A stretch of DNA of 64,000 bases. It comes from Nemertoderma westbladi (taxonomy: Eukaryota; Xenacoelomorpha; Nemertodermatida; Nemertodermatidae). The translations under genes were made by a program, and so were the position numbers. The first letter of the stretch is position 1; each line of letters begins with the position of its first letter. The notes below the pieces were generated by a model, which worked only from the letters and a program-made list of their open reading frames with translations, made no database searches and was not told where the DNA came from. Location: assembly GCA_032718475.1 (NCBI GenBank), contig JAUCBJ010008288.1, positions 1-64,000 of the forward strand, written 5' to 3'. Below are positions 1 to 11,258 of the stretch, piece by piece.

Positions 1-1497
1 CACGAAGCTGAAACTGATGGTTATAGCATGCTCGGTGTACTAAATTTAGATTCTTTACATAAGTCAATACCAGAGGGATTGATAATAGGCCAATGTACAA
101 AAATTGAGAACATTGGATCTATCTTTGAATGATAACAAAAATGAAGAGGAAACAATAATTGAGATAGGAGAAAGTAATGTTTCATTGGTTACTGATGTCA
201 ATGAGAGACATAATATTATACAGGAGCAAGTTGATCTATCAGATACAGACCTAACCATAGAAGAGAAAGAAAAATTGCTTAATGTACAGCAATTTACTGT
301 ATTAAAAGAATACAATGAAGTGCTTCAACTATCAGATGATGAGCTTGGTAGAACGGAATTAGCAGAACATTCAATCGATACTGGTACTAATATTGCAATT
401 AAGAGAACACCTCACACTCTTTAAAACAGTAATTGCCAATGAAATTGACAAAACGGTGAAATTCAGTATTATACAACCATCACAAAGTCCCTTGTCTTCT
501 CCTGTACTATTAGCTAAGAAGTCAGATGGCACTCCACACTTTTGTGTCGATTACAGGAAGCTGAACAGTATCACTGTTAAGGATAACTACCCACTACCAC
601 ATATTGATGATATATTAGACGATTTACAGCCCTCGAAATATATCTCAACACTTGATTTGGCTACCGGCTATTGACAGATCCCAATGTCATATAGAGACAT
701 TTCTAAACCAACATTTAATTGTTGCTCTGGATTTTATGAATTCATAGTACTTGTCTTCGGATTATGTAACGCACCAGCTACTTTCCAACGAACTATGGAG
801 AAATTATTGAACAGCATTTCAACTGAAGAAGATAAACAATTCCATGTATTTATTGATGATATATTAGTAAAATCAATTACATTTACAGAGCGACTGAAAC
901 TTGTCTTACAACGGATTAAGAAAGTAAATCTGAAGTTGAAACAAAAGAAATGTAAGTTTAGTCAGATAGAAATAAAATATCTGGGACATGTTATTTCACA
1001 AAATGGGATTAGTCCTGTTCCAGCAATAATATCGAAAAAGTTCTAAATTACCCTGAACCTCGAAATATAAAAGAAGAGTGAATGTTTCTTGGATTAACGT
1101 ATTATTACCGGCGTTTCGTTGAAGGTTACGGAAAAATCGCAAAACCTTTATATAATTTAATCCAAAAAATTACGCTTTTTGTTTGGACAAATTAAACACG
1201 GTTAGGATTTTGGGAACTAAATAATCGACTTATCACTACACCGGTTTTACAATACCCGCACTTCAACAAAGAATTTGTACTTGAAACTGATGCAAGTGGC
1301 AATGGTTTTACCGCCATACTTTCACAGATTAGCACCATTGACAACAAATTACATCTCATTATTGCTTATGCATCAAAACATATAAACAATGATCAACAGC
1401 AATATGATGTACCACACTTGGAGTTGTGGGCTCTAAACTGGGCTTGTCAACATTTCCACCATTACTTGTATGGTCGTTTGGTAACAATATTAAATTT
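1..1497 (+). pseudogene. Ty3/gypsy pol fragment, copy A (RT to RNase H)
   Basis: Remnant of a Ty3/gypsy polyprotein. In order: the pre-RT linker with LGRTELAEHSIDTG (about 340-385), RT motifs YRKLN (about 550), LDLATGY (about 653-671), FGLCNAPATFQ (about 757-790), the catalytic FIDD box (about 850) and YLGHVIS (about 980), then an RNase H start ETDASG (about 1285) ending at HFHHYLYG (about 1480). It is broken: a frameshift lies between 393 and 424, a TGA at 672-674 sits where gypsy RTs have Trp, and another frameshift lies at 1025-1085. The protease, most of RNase H and the integrase are missing. After the RNase H start the sequence runs into a non-coding tail that follows all three copies in this window. 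The left edge is cut by the window. A dead copy, not an active element. Confidence 0.85.
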
Positions 1498-1846
1498 TTT
1501 ATAATATATTGTTTCTACAGAGTGATGCTGGGTTTTAGCACTATTAATTTGACATTTTTTTATTGCGATATTAGATTCACTAAAAAATTCCATGAATAAA
1601 CTTTGCGAGACATTCCTCAACTATTATTTGACAACAAACTGTCTATCTATCTATTTGGAGTAAAAATGTGAAAATTAACATGTATTATGATCAAGTGAGA
1701 TATTGTTATGATTATAAAAGCTAGTATGTTTGTTTAGTTAATAAAATAATAATAAGGTTATGAAGTCATATTATAAGATTATAAGGTTATCATTCCATAA
1801 TCGATACGCAAATAGTATGTTACAACTGGAAATACAAGTGTTAATG
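1485..1846. repeat. Non-coding tail following gypsy copy A; repeated at 5793-6152
   Basis: This AT-rich block directly follows the truncated RNase H and recurs almost unchanged at 5793-6152. Its first 170 bases recur at about 4490-4665 and, reverse-complemented, at about 3565-3745. It has no coding potential. The constant junction with the gypsy sequence suggests that one rearranged chimeric segment was copied several times. Confidence 0.8.
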
Positions 1847-2587
1847 AATTTTTTTTGGCTTATGAAATTTCTTCAGTAAATGCGAGACTGCTGTAATCAT
1901 CTTGCTGCGGGATCGGTTAGCTTGAGTAACTACTATGGAAATGCTTGTATACGTGTAGTTGACATGAGGCGGAATCATACTGAGTGGTTGGTTTGGTGAC
2001 GGCAGTCATGGAGTTGGCGATCGATATAATATAATATATGCATGATGCGTATAGATGGCCACGTCGTTGTTGTCGTCGTCACCATATAATGTTAGTAGTA
2101 ACCTTTCAATATGGCACAGATGCTGCGGGATCGGTTAGCTTGAGTAACTACTATGGAAATGTTCGTATACGTGTAGCTGGAACGTGGCGGAATTTCACGT
2201 ATCATAGCGATGGACTGGTAGGCTGCTTGGTTGGTTGGATTGGCGACAGCCGTCGAAGAGTAGCACTGGCTAGCGGTGATGAGTTGGCAATCGATATAAT
2301 ATAATAGCGTAGTGGGGGGCTAGCCATGCATCGTGAAGTTAGGTTACGCGAAGATGAATATGCGATGGTTGGTTGATGCAACAACGCGAATCAATACTGA
2401 TGGGTGGTAACAGCTATCGAGTAAGGCAGGCATCGTGAGGTTAGGCTACGCCTAGGCGCAAAAAATTAATTTTTTTTTTTATTATCAAATATGAAATACA
2501 CTCTGTTCCCGCTGGGTGGCTTTATCCTGAATACATTTAGAAACGCCTTCAAAGGGAACAGGAATCTTCTACCTTTGACTAAAAAAT
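1847..2587. repeat. Gene-free repeat block, second copy at about 6262-6680
   Basis: No gene is visible. A 70-bp segment beginning at a GCTGCGGGATCGGTTAG motif occurs at about 1905-1974 and again at about 2122-2192. A longer stretch (about 2085-2456), including GCGACAGCCGTCGA and a TCGATATAATATAATA segment, recurs with substitutions and small indels at about 6262-6680. Function unknown. Confidence 0.65.
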
Positions 2588-3769
2588 ATGTCAAATTTAA
2601 TGTTGCCTATATGCTATGTACTGTTTTCAGTTAATAAGTTTGTGAAGAATTTTAAGTAAATAGTATATAAGTTAATATTGTTTCTATAGGGTGATGTTTG
2701 GTTTTAAACATATATACTGTAAGATTATTATTTTTTACTAAAAAAATAGCTGATTACAACAGTCTCACATTTACTGAAGAAATTTCATATTTTTGAATAA
2801 ATATAACAGTACTTACTCAGTTTTAAGGCTTACATTTAAATTTTCACATTTTTTACTCAAAATACAGTACAGGCCACCAGAAAAAGCAGATTTCTTCCAA
2901 TGTGATCACATGTGAACACATTTGTTCAAGTCATCTGATTGGCAGGTTATGGCGAGTTATCTTCTAGATCACACAGCAGGAGGCTAACTTGCTGGGACCG
3001 ACAAAAGCTTTGTGTGCGGTGCGCCGGTATGTCTTATATCGGGTAGATGAGAGAGCCCCCCGGGCGTAACATTGCGGACATGGGCTGTATTGGTAGAGAG
3101 AGAACTACATACAAGACCACATGGAGGTTCATGGAGTGTATGGGTATATGGATGGAGGAGCCTAGACCATTGAATAATTAATTTAGTGCAGGGAGATGTC
3201 GCGCCATTAGTCTGACACCGAGAGGGCACAGAGAAACACCAGAAGATGCCTTAACATCACTACCTATAGGCCTGCCTACTAGACACTATTAACCGCACAC
3301 TATAAAGGTAAACAATATCCTTATCGCATTTCCAGCTGCAGTGAGTGACAGTTCGCGGCAAACTACAGAGAGTTTCCAGATTACTAAGCGTTTCAAAAGT
3401 ATTCAATTGTATCCTTTGGCGAAATAATTTTGGTTGTTGCCAATTCAATTATGTTCAATTATGTTCAATTGTCCCGTTCGACAACATTACATTACACTGG
3501 TACACATTTGATAAAATGTGTTCACAATTGTACAAATCTGCGTTTTCTGGTGGCCTGTACTGTAGATACTGTAGATAGACAGTTTGTTGTCAAAGAATAG
3601 TTAAGGAATGTCTCGCAAAGTTTATTCATGGAATTTTTCAGTGAATCTAATTTCGCAATAAAAAAATGTCAAATTAATAGTGCTAAAACCCAGCATCACT
3701 CTGTAGAAACAATATATTATAAAAAAATTTAATATTGTTGCCAAACGACCATACAAGTAATGGTGGAAA
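2588..3769. repeat. Left arm of a large inverted repeat, interrupted by a MITE
   Basis: When 2865-3562 is excluded, this stretch is the reverse complement of about 4475-4927, including the gypsy YLYG end and its non-coding tail. At about 3769 it abuts gypsy sequence in the opposite orientation, making a head-to-head junction. Confidence 0.75.
2865..3562. mobile_element. 698-bp Tc1/mariner-type MITE with TA target duplication
   Basis: The ends are inverted repeats: the left begins CAGTACAGGCCACCAG and the right ends with the matching CTGGTGGCCTGTACTG. Similarity extends about 60 bp inward on each side. TA lies on both sides (2863-2864 and 3563-3564). The uninterrupted sister sequence near 4640-4665, read in reverse complement, supplies an empty site with a single TA. 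TA duplication and CAGT-type termini are typical of Tc1/mariner relatives. The interior has no convincing transposase frame, so the element is non-autonomous. Confidence 0.75.
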
Positions 3770-4490
3770 TAGCTACTTTCCAACGAACTATGGAGAAATT
3801 ATTGAACGGTCTTTCAACTGAAGAAGATAAACAATTCCATGTATTTATTGATGATATATTAGTAAATCAATTACATTTACAGAGCGACTGAAACTTGTCT
3901 TACAACGGATTAAGAAAGTAAATCTGAAGTTGAAACAAAAGAAATGTATTAATAAGTTTAGTCAGATAGAAATAAAATATCTGAGACATGTTATTTCACG
4001 AAATGGGATTAGTCCTGATCCAGCAATAATATCGAAAAAGTTATAAATTACCCTGAACCTCGAAATATAAAAGAAGTGTGAATCTTTCTTGGATTAACGT
4101 ATTATTACCGGCGTTTCGTTGAAGGTTACGGAAAAAATCGCAAAACCTTTATATAATTTGCTCCAAAAAATTACGCCTTTTGTTTGGACAAATTAAACAC
4201 GGTTAGGATTTTGGGAACTAAAGAATCGACTTATCACTACACCGGTTTTACAATACCCGGACTTCAACAAGGAATTTGTACTTGAAACTGATGCAATTGG
4301 CAATGGTTTTGCCGCCATACTTTCACAGATTAGCACCATTGACAACAAATTACACCTCATTATTGCTTATGCATCAAAACATATAAACAATGATCAACAG
4401 CAATATGATGCACCACACCTGGAGTTGTGGGCTCTAAACTGGGCTTGTCAACATTTCCACCATTACTTGTATGGTCATTTGGCAACAATA
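3770..4490 (+). pseudogene. Ty3/gypsy pol fragment, copy B
   Basis: This is a second copy of the RT C-terminal half and RNase H start seen at about 777-1490. It begins abruptly within the PATFQ motif, includes the FIDD codons (about 3850) and ends with the YLYG segment at about 4475. Compared with copy A it has several substitutions and small indels (for example a lost base after the FIDD box and a small insertion near 3948), so no long frame survives. It is fused at its left edge to the inverted arm 2588-3769. Confidence 0.8.
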
Positions 4491-4927
4491 TTACATTTTT
4501 TTATAATATATTGGTTCTACAGAGTGATGCTGGGTTTTAGCACTATTAATTTGACATTTTTTTATTGCGAAATTAGATTCACTGAAAAATTCCATGAATA
4601 AACTTTGCGAGACATTCCTAAACTATTCTTTGACAACAAACTGTCTATCTATCTATTTTGAGTAAAAAAATGTGAAAATTAAAATGTAAGCCTTAAAACT
4701 GAGTAAGTACTGTTATATTTATTCAAAAATATGAAATTTCTTCAGTAAATGTGAGACTGTTGTAATCAGCTATTTTTTTAGTAAAAAATAATAATCTTAC
4801 AGTATATATGTTTAAAACCAAACATCACCCTATAGAAACAATATTAACTTATGTACTATTTACTTAAAATTATTCACAAACTTATTAAATGAAAACAGTA
4901 CATAGCATATAGGCAACATTAAATTTA
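4475..4927. repeat. Right arm of the inverted repeat (uninterrupted)
   Basis: Reverse complement of 2588-3769 minus the MITE. It provides the empty target site for the MITE near 4655. Non-coding. Confidence 0.75.
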
Positions 4928-5190
4928 ACATTCATACCACCTGTATCAACCACCCTCCGTAAACGCAGATTAAGATTCAGCGGGCACTGCTGGCGAAGTA
5001 AAGACGAGGTCAAACCAGATCTACTTCTCTAGCAACCAACTCTTGGAAAGCGTAGTCGTGGATGACCGGCCATAACATATATAGATCAACTTGAAAGGGA
5101 TACTGAACTTGGGAGAAACGAAATTGTGACAAATATGGAGAATTGGGAAGCCTGGAAGGATCTCATTTCCACTGTAGTAGTAGTATCACA
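4928..5190 (+). pseudogene. C-terminal end of a LINE (non-LTR) ORF2
   Basis: In one + frame from about 4937 the translation shows the tail seen downstream of the RT in many animal non-LTR elements: RKRRLRFSGHCWR, then a PTLGKR segment, then ITYIDQLERDT and a W-rich end. Two stops interrupt it, TAG where Trp would be expected and TGA in the RG.P motif. Only about 85 codons remain and there is no RT here. It touches gypsy copy C at about 5200, so it is another piece of the mosaic. Confidence 0.65.
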
Positions 5191-5199
5191 GATTCGGTA

Positions 5200-5800
5200 C
5201 ACGAAGCTGAATCTGATGGTTATAGCATGCTCGGTGTACTAAATTTAGATTCTTTACATAAGTCAATACCAGGGGGGATTGATAATAGGCCAATGTACAA
5301 AAATTGAGAACATTGGATCTATCTTTGAATGATAACAAAAATGAAGAGGAAACAATAATTGAGATAGGAGAAAGTAATGTTTCATTGGTTACTGATGTCA
5401 ATGAGAGACATAATATTATACAGGAGCAAGTTGATCTATCAGATACAGACCTAACCATAAAAGAGAAAATCCAAAAAATTACGCTTTTTGTTTGGACAAA
5501 TTAAACACGGTTAGGATTTTGGGAACTAAATAATCGACTTATCACTACACCGGTTTTACAATACCCGCACTTCAACAAAGAATTTGTACTTGAAACTGAT
5601 GCAAGTGGCAATGGTTTTACCGCCATACTTTCACAGATTAGCACCATTGACAACAAATTACATCTCATTATTGCTTATGCATCAAAACATATAAACAATG
5701 ATCAACAGCAATATGATGTACCACACTTGGAGTTGTGGGCTCTAAACTGGGCTTGTCAACATTTCCACCATTACTTGTATGGTCGTTTGGTAACAATATT
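5200..5800 (+). pseudogene. Ty3/gypsy pol fragment, copy C (internal deletion)
   Basis: Nearly identical to copy A, but about 890 bases are missing. The sequence jumps at about 5466 from the pre-RT linker (copy A about 268) directly to the RNase H region (copy A about 1160), removing the whole RT. The RNase H ETDASG and YLYG segments follow. The high identity with copy A on both sides of the deletion indicates a recent duplication about 5.2 kb apart. Confidence 0.85.
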
Positions 5801-6152
5801 AAATTTTTTATAACATATTGTTTCTACAGAGTGATGTTGGGTTTTAGCACTATTAATTTGACATTTTTTTATTGCGATATTAGATTCACTAAAAAATTCC
5901 ATGAATAAACTTTGCGAGACATTCCTCAACTATTATTTGACAACAAACTGTCTATCTATCTATTTGGAGTAAAAATGTGAAAATTAACATGTATTATGAT
6001 CAAGTGAGATATTGTTATGATTATAAAAGCTAGTATGTTTGTTTAGTTAATAAAATAATAATAAGGTTATGAAGTCATATTATAAGATTATAAGGTTATC
6101 ATTCCATAATCGATACGCAAATAGTATGTTACAACTGGAAATACAAGTGTTA
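5793..6152. repeat. Non-coding tail following gypsy copy C
   Basis: Direct repeat of 1485-1846, ending at the same point, after which the two flanks diverge. Confidence 0.8.
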
Positions 6153-8132
6153 TCGGATGAATGGTTGGTTGTATGGATAGGAAATACGTGAAAGAATATG
6201 AATCATAGGGTTGTGTGTGTGTGTGTAATAATCAATAATTATTATAATAAAAAACGCGCAGTATATAATGTTAGTGGTGGTGATGGAAGCCTTTCAATAT
6301 GGCACAGATGCTGTGGGATTGGTTAGGTTGAGTAACTACTATGGAAATATTCGTATACGTGTAGCTAGAACGTGGCGGAATTTCAACACGTATCATAATA
6401 GCGTTGGGGTAGGCAGGCCGCTTGGTTGGTTGGATTGATTGGTTTGGCGACAGCCGTCGAGGAGTAGCCGTGCGTGGCTAGCGACGGTGGTGGTTAGTTG
6501 GCAATCGATTCGATATAATAGGGTAGTGTGGGGCTAGCCACGCGATGAGAGGTTTGGGTACGCGAAGATGAATATGCTATGGTTGGTTGATGCAACGACG
6601 CGAACCAATACTGACGGGAGGTAACAGCTGTAGGAGTAAGGAGGGCATCGTGAGGTTAGGCTACGCGTAGGTGATACGCAGCGATTGGTTGAAGGCAACG
6701 ACGCGAATCAATATTGATGGTGACAGATGGTCATTAAACACCTCGATTTAGCACCGGAATTTGGCATTTTTTAATTGCCTCCGAGATGTGGCCCGTAGCC
6801 CAGGCTAGGGAGGAGTTATTGGAGGGCTATGCTTCTCCTACTACTATTATACTGTATATAGTAATAGTAATTTCAATAGGATTCCGTAAATGGAAATTTA
6901 CATAACTTGAAAACTAAAAGAGCTATTAAATAGCGGTTTTCAGATTTGGAAACACCATTCAATGGTGCATTATAATAGACCATAAAAAAAATGTCGACAT
7001 ATTTTGGACCAAAATGGTGTACCCCCCCCCCCCCTTAAAATTGGTACGTAGGTCTAAATTATTCAACACACCGCAATATTGACAGGATATGAGGATGCGT
7101 TGTACAATCAATGGACATACTGTAGACATAACCCGAGATTACAATACTGTATACCATGCCCCAGAATATATACGACACTATATTCTGGGACATGGTGTAT
7201 ATCAGACGAATTAATAAGATAAGTTTTCTCAGATAAAGTTTTATCTCAGAGATAATAATGTTTTCTCAACCAATCTAAGAAATTATTCTGCTTGGAAACT
7301 TTAATGCAGAAACTTTTAAATGAAAACTTTTTAATTTTTATATATTTATAGAGCCATGACTCGACTTATCAACCTTAGTGTAACAAAGAATGCCGTAGAA
7401 TACTGGAATACTAATTGATAGATAAACCGATGGTTAAACTCGCGAGTCACTTTATCGCTCCATGTCATATGGAGACTTGGCCTGTGTTATGGGAGATGAA
7501 TGATTTAAACAAATTTCGCTTTAAATGATACATAATTTATTCCGCCACATTTACAGTATACAGTAAACAATATATGCCTTTATCATAGGCCTGCCTACAT
7601 TGTTAGTTCATCCATTACCCGACTTTTAGGCTAAAAGCGAAACAGCTTCTCATGGATTGTAAAAGATTGAAGGACTCAATGTCAATTATAGAAGATTTAG
7701 CATCATTGTAATGTATCCTTATTTATGCATCAGAAATATCGAAAGCACTTTTCGCTAGGTTTATTAAAAATTCTACACGCAGACAGACTTCTATAGGTCC
7801 TCTGTCTGCCGCTAGGGGCGAGTTAATTGACAGAAACGTAAAAGTAGCTGGTAGTTGATTGTTCAATTTTTCATGGAAACTGTGCCTATTCTAGGAAGAG
7901 TTTCCTATTTTATACATTTTAGTCCAAAGGTATCTAACTCAGGATATCTGACTCCCATACTACAAGGTGCCAATTACCTTAGCAGTAAGAGCTAACTAAG
8001 TAAATATAAGCTTTCTTGTCGAAATATGGGAATACAGTCCAGGAGGAATCATTTGAGTGGCTTTATGTCTACATCGTTACTTCCAACCATGTTTGTTCCT
8101 ATATAATTTATCTGATATGTATATTATTTCAG
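6153..8132. other. Gene-free stretch
   Basis: It contains a short (TG)n tract near 6214, the second copy of the 1.9-2.5 kb repeat block (about 6262-6680), a poly-C tract at 7021-7034 and a 50-bp hairpin at 7151-7200. No credible exon is seen on either strand. Confidence 0.6.
7151..7200. repeat. Near-perfect 50-bp hairpin
   Basis: ATACCATGCCCCAGAATATA and its inverted counterpart ending ATGGTGTAT flank a loop of about 8 bases, giving a stem of about 20 bp with two or three mismatches. Could be a small MITE remnant. Confidence 0.6.
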
Positions 8133-8309
8133 ATAATCACTCGACAGCATGGCCACATTTTTATTTACTTTTGCCTGCGAAAGAGAGGGACCAGATTTAA
8201 AAGTGGTAAACATACTGCATATGATTATATGGATCAACCCAAGTATTTACATCAATTAGCCAAAGATGATGTTGAGCTCATTAAGACCTTATCTAATGAC
8301 TATGATTAA
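8133..8309 (+). CDS. Possible 3'-terminal coding exon (cytoplasmic-tail-like)
   Basis: A TTATTTCAG acceptor at 8124-8132 is followed by 58 codons in phase 0 and a TAA stop. The encoded segment starts IITRQHGHIFIYFC and continues with a basic stretch LRKRGTRFKSGK, then a polar tail containing YDYMDQP and ending SNDYD. It would fit the last exon of a single-pass membrane protein, but no upstream partner exon was found and no family is recognised. The frame also stays open upstream of the acceptor to about 8016. It may be a chance frame. Confidence 0.25.
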   Translation: MITRQHGHIFIYFCLRKRGTRFKSGKHTAYDYMDQPKYLHQLAKDDVELIKTLSNDYD

Positions 8310-11258
8310 ATGCAATTTGTTGTGGACAATTTGCAATTTGTAGCAAACATTTATATTTTATTTTAGAACTCAATACTGGATTGCAGTTCCCATAATCATA
8401 ATCAACCAAAACCATGATCATAATATGATTCTAACAATTCTAAATCATAATATGATTTATGCTAGAAGGCTGGCTATTGTTATTCATGTATGTACTTATT
8501 TCTCCTTGAAAGGCAATCGTTCATAGATACCCAATAATGTCATCAGTTGGCTACAGTTCACTGCGGATGAATGCAACACCCTCCCGATATTCAGTATAGT
8601 ATACACTCCTGATATAGGCCTAAAGTATATCATAATATACGGTATATGTGGGTTACTGTGGTTAGGTATCAGACAGATAGGACCCTAATAGTGCGACATG
8701 TAGAGACCAGTGGAGGTTTTTGAACTACAGTAGTTGGTGGTTGACAGGGCTCTGGGTGGGTGTTGAGTATATACCAGCTGGGGCAGGGGAATCATTGCTG
8801 TTGCATGCAGGTGGTGGCTGGTGACATCGTAGGCAATCTGTTAATACTATGCCGCTTGCATCTGGTGGGTCCAACTCCAGTGAATGATTTATTCCGTGAT
8901 CAATTGTTTCTGATTCTTCAACCATCTACATGCACTTAGCAGTGGTTGGATACAATTTCATCCCTTAGATTTTAAATGTTATACAATAAACAGACAAGAG
9001 GGCCTTTGCAACGCTATTTATAGTTATTTGAATCATCGGAATTGCATTCAATATCACAAAGTCCTTCAAGTAGATCCATTGCAGGATCTCCAACATCATA
9101 TATATAATATATAATTTTATTGACAAATGATTCGGAATTTAACGCGTAACAGACCACAAATTAAATAACCTAATCAATCAAATAATAATCAATAATAATC
9201 AAATAATATTTGTCCAACTAAATTTGACTGCCTGATACTGTATACACTCGAACTACTACTTAATTAAGTTCTTACACGTTTGAAACTATACTCATCAAAT
9301 ATTAAAATAACGACAAATTTACAAACATTCACAATAATAGCACTTACAAATTCATTACGTAATAGCACTTACAAATTAGATAAGATCATCATAAGAGCAT
9401 CAGATATGTTACAATCTGTGCTCGGATTAACTTTAAACATTGCTAATAAAACTGGTCGAGTTCTCCATAAAGGCACTCCAATAACATTTCAGTACTCCAA
9501 TAGGTTACAGTAGGTGCCCATTTCAGCGCCCACCCTTGTTAAAATTTTGTAAGAATAATCGTCAAAATGATATGGATATTTCATTGCAGACTTCAAGTCC
9601 AGACTTTTATGTTGTTGCTCTCTGAAGATTATGAATTTAAGACACAGATACCTCTACCTTTCCCCATTGGCGAGAATACCCAATTTGCGATCTTCTGTTT
9701 TAAACATTTGAATCTTGAAAGAAAAATTTATGTAGCATTGCTTTGTCTGACCTGGCAGAATAATATACTCTATTAAGTCAACTACAGTATGTAATTATTT
9801 TGGGCTGTCGTTGGGGCTCAACTCTCCCTCCATTAAATTGGTCCTTCTGACATGTGAGCGTGTGATTCCATCGTTGGTTTGATCGGTTTCGGACCAGCCC
9901 GCCGCGCCGTGTGGGTAAAAAAAATCGATTTTTGGGTTATGAGCGATTCTAAACTAAAATGTATTGGAGATTTCAAATCTGAAAACCGTTTTTTGAGTTC
10001 TCAACCCGTTTCTTGTTTTATATCTAATTCAATAGAGATGATCTAGCAAATGTCATGGGTGATAGGGAGTTGTGGCGGCGCAATTTTGTCGGCAAGCCGG
10101 CACAGCATTCTTATTTTATATGTAATATATATATAATGCAGCTGCAATGCAGCATGTCAATCGTATTAGTAGTAGTAAGTGCCGCTTATGGTGGCAGGCA
10201 AGGATAATAACACAATACGAATTTGCATCATTGAGAAACCCGCAAGACCCCCCCCCCCCTAACAACAGCACTCCTAGCAAAGCCACCCTTAGTAAGTAAC
10301 CGCAACTTTGCGGAGGGTTGCTCATAGCAACTGTTGATGGGGTTTGCCCATATCAAAACCCTCGCCAATAGCTACTGTAGACATGGGAGTGTCACCAATA
10401 GCAACCATCAACTGCGCGGAGAGGGGGGCGAAGTAAAGGCGTTATGTGCAGCACATTCGTACATGGGGCACATTACATTATATACAGTATTACATAAAAT
10501 ATTGAAAATGTAGCTAGAATAGAACAACAACGGATCCATTAACTCGGCGTGAAAATTTAAATAACTTTCCTTACCACCTCAGTCAGCCTCTAGTACTTCA
10601 CTGTTGCCATCAATGCCTTTTATGATAATAATCAATATATTGCCTAGCAACCACACTAACAGAAAAGTGTAAATCATCTGACATTATCTATCAGCTAGTG
10701 TCTGACTGTCTGATGGCTTCAGGATACCGGTACTATCGATCTATCGTACCGGTATACATTATGGATACATTTTTATACACAGATAGAGATAGGCACGTGT
10801 ACGGAATGCCTACCGCCTTTATTGCCAAACACACTGTAAAGAAAATAAGGGTCGTCAGCATACCATCCCTACCACTACAATACAAATACTATTTAGCAGT
10901 TAGCGGTATCTGCTTCTGGTGGGATACTTTAATCACGACTATACACTATACCTGCTATATCAGTATATGCACCTCTTTGTACGTTGACGTTACTGTCTGA
11001 CTGTGGTGTGGCGTGTTGGTTAAGGTGACACAATTAACTCATAATAGTGCAGTTTGGCTGTGCGGGCCATCGTACCGTACCGTATGCGTACCCTGTCCCT
11101 GTCCTACCTTGTAGGCCTGCATACAGTGCATATATTTATCTTCTGGATATTATTGGATTTTACTGTATATGGCTGGCATTTTCATATTCATATTATTACC
11201 TAAATGGTAGCCTATCCTTTTGAAATTACGAACTGCAAGTTGTAAATAAAACAAAAGT
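8310..11258. other. Gene-free stretch upstream of LRRC9
   Basis: About 2.9 kb without a convincing exon. It holds AT-rich sequence, a poly-C tract near 10248 and, close to LRRC9, presumed 5' UTR and promoter sequence with no clear core element. Short open frames here show no recognisable motif. Confidence 0.55.
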
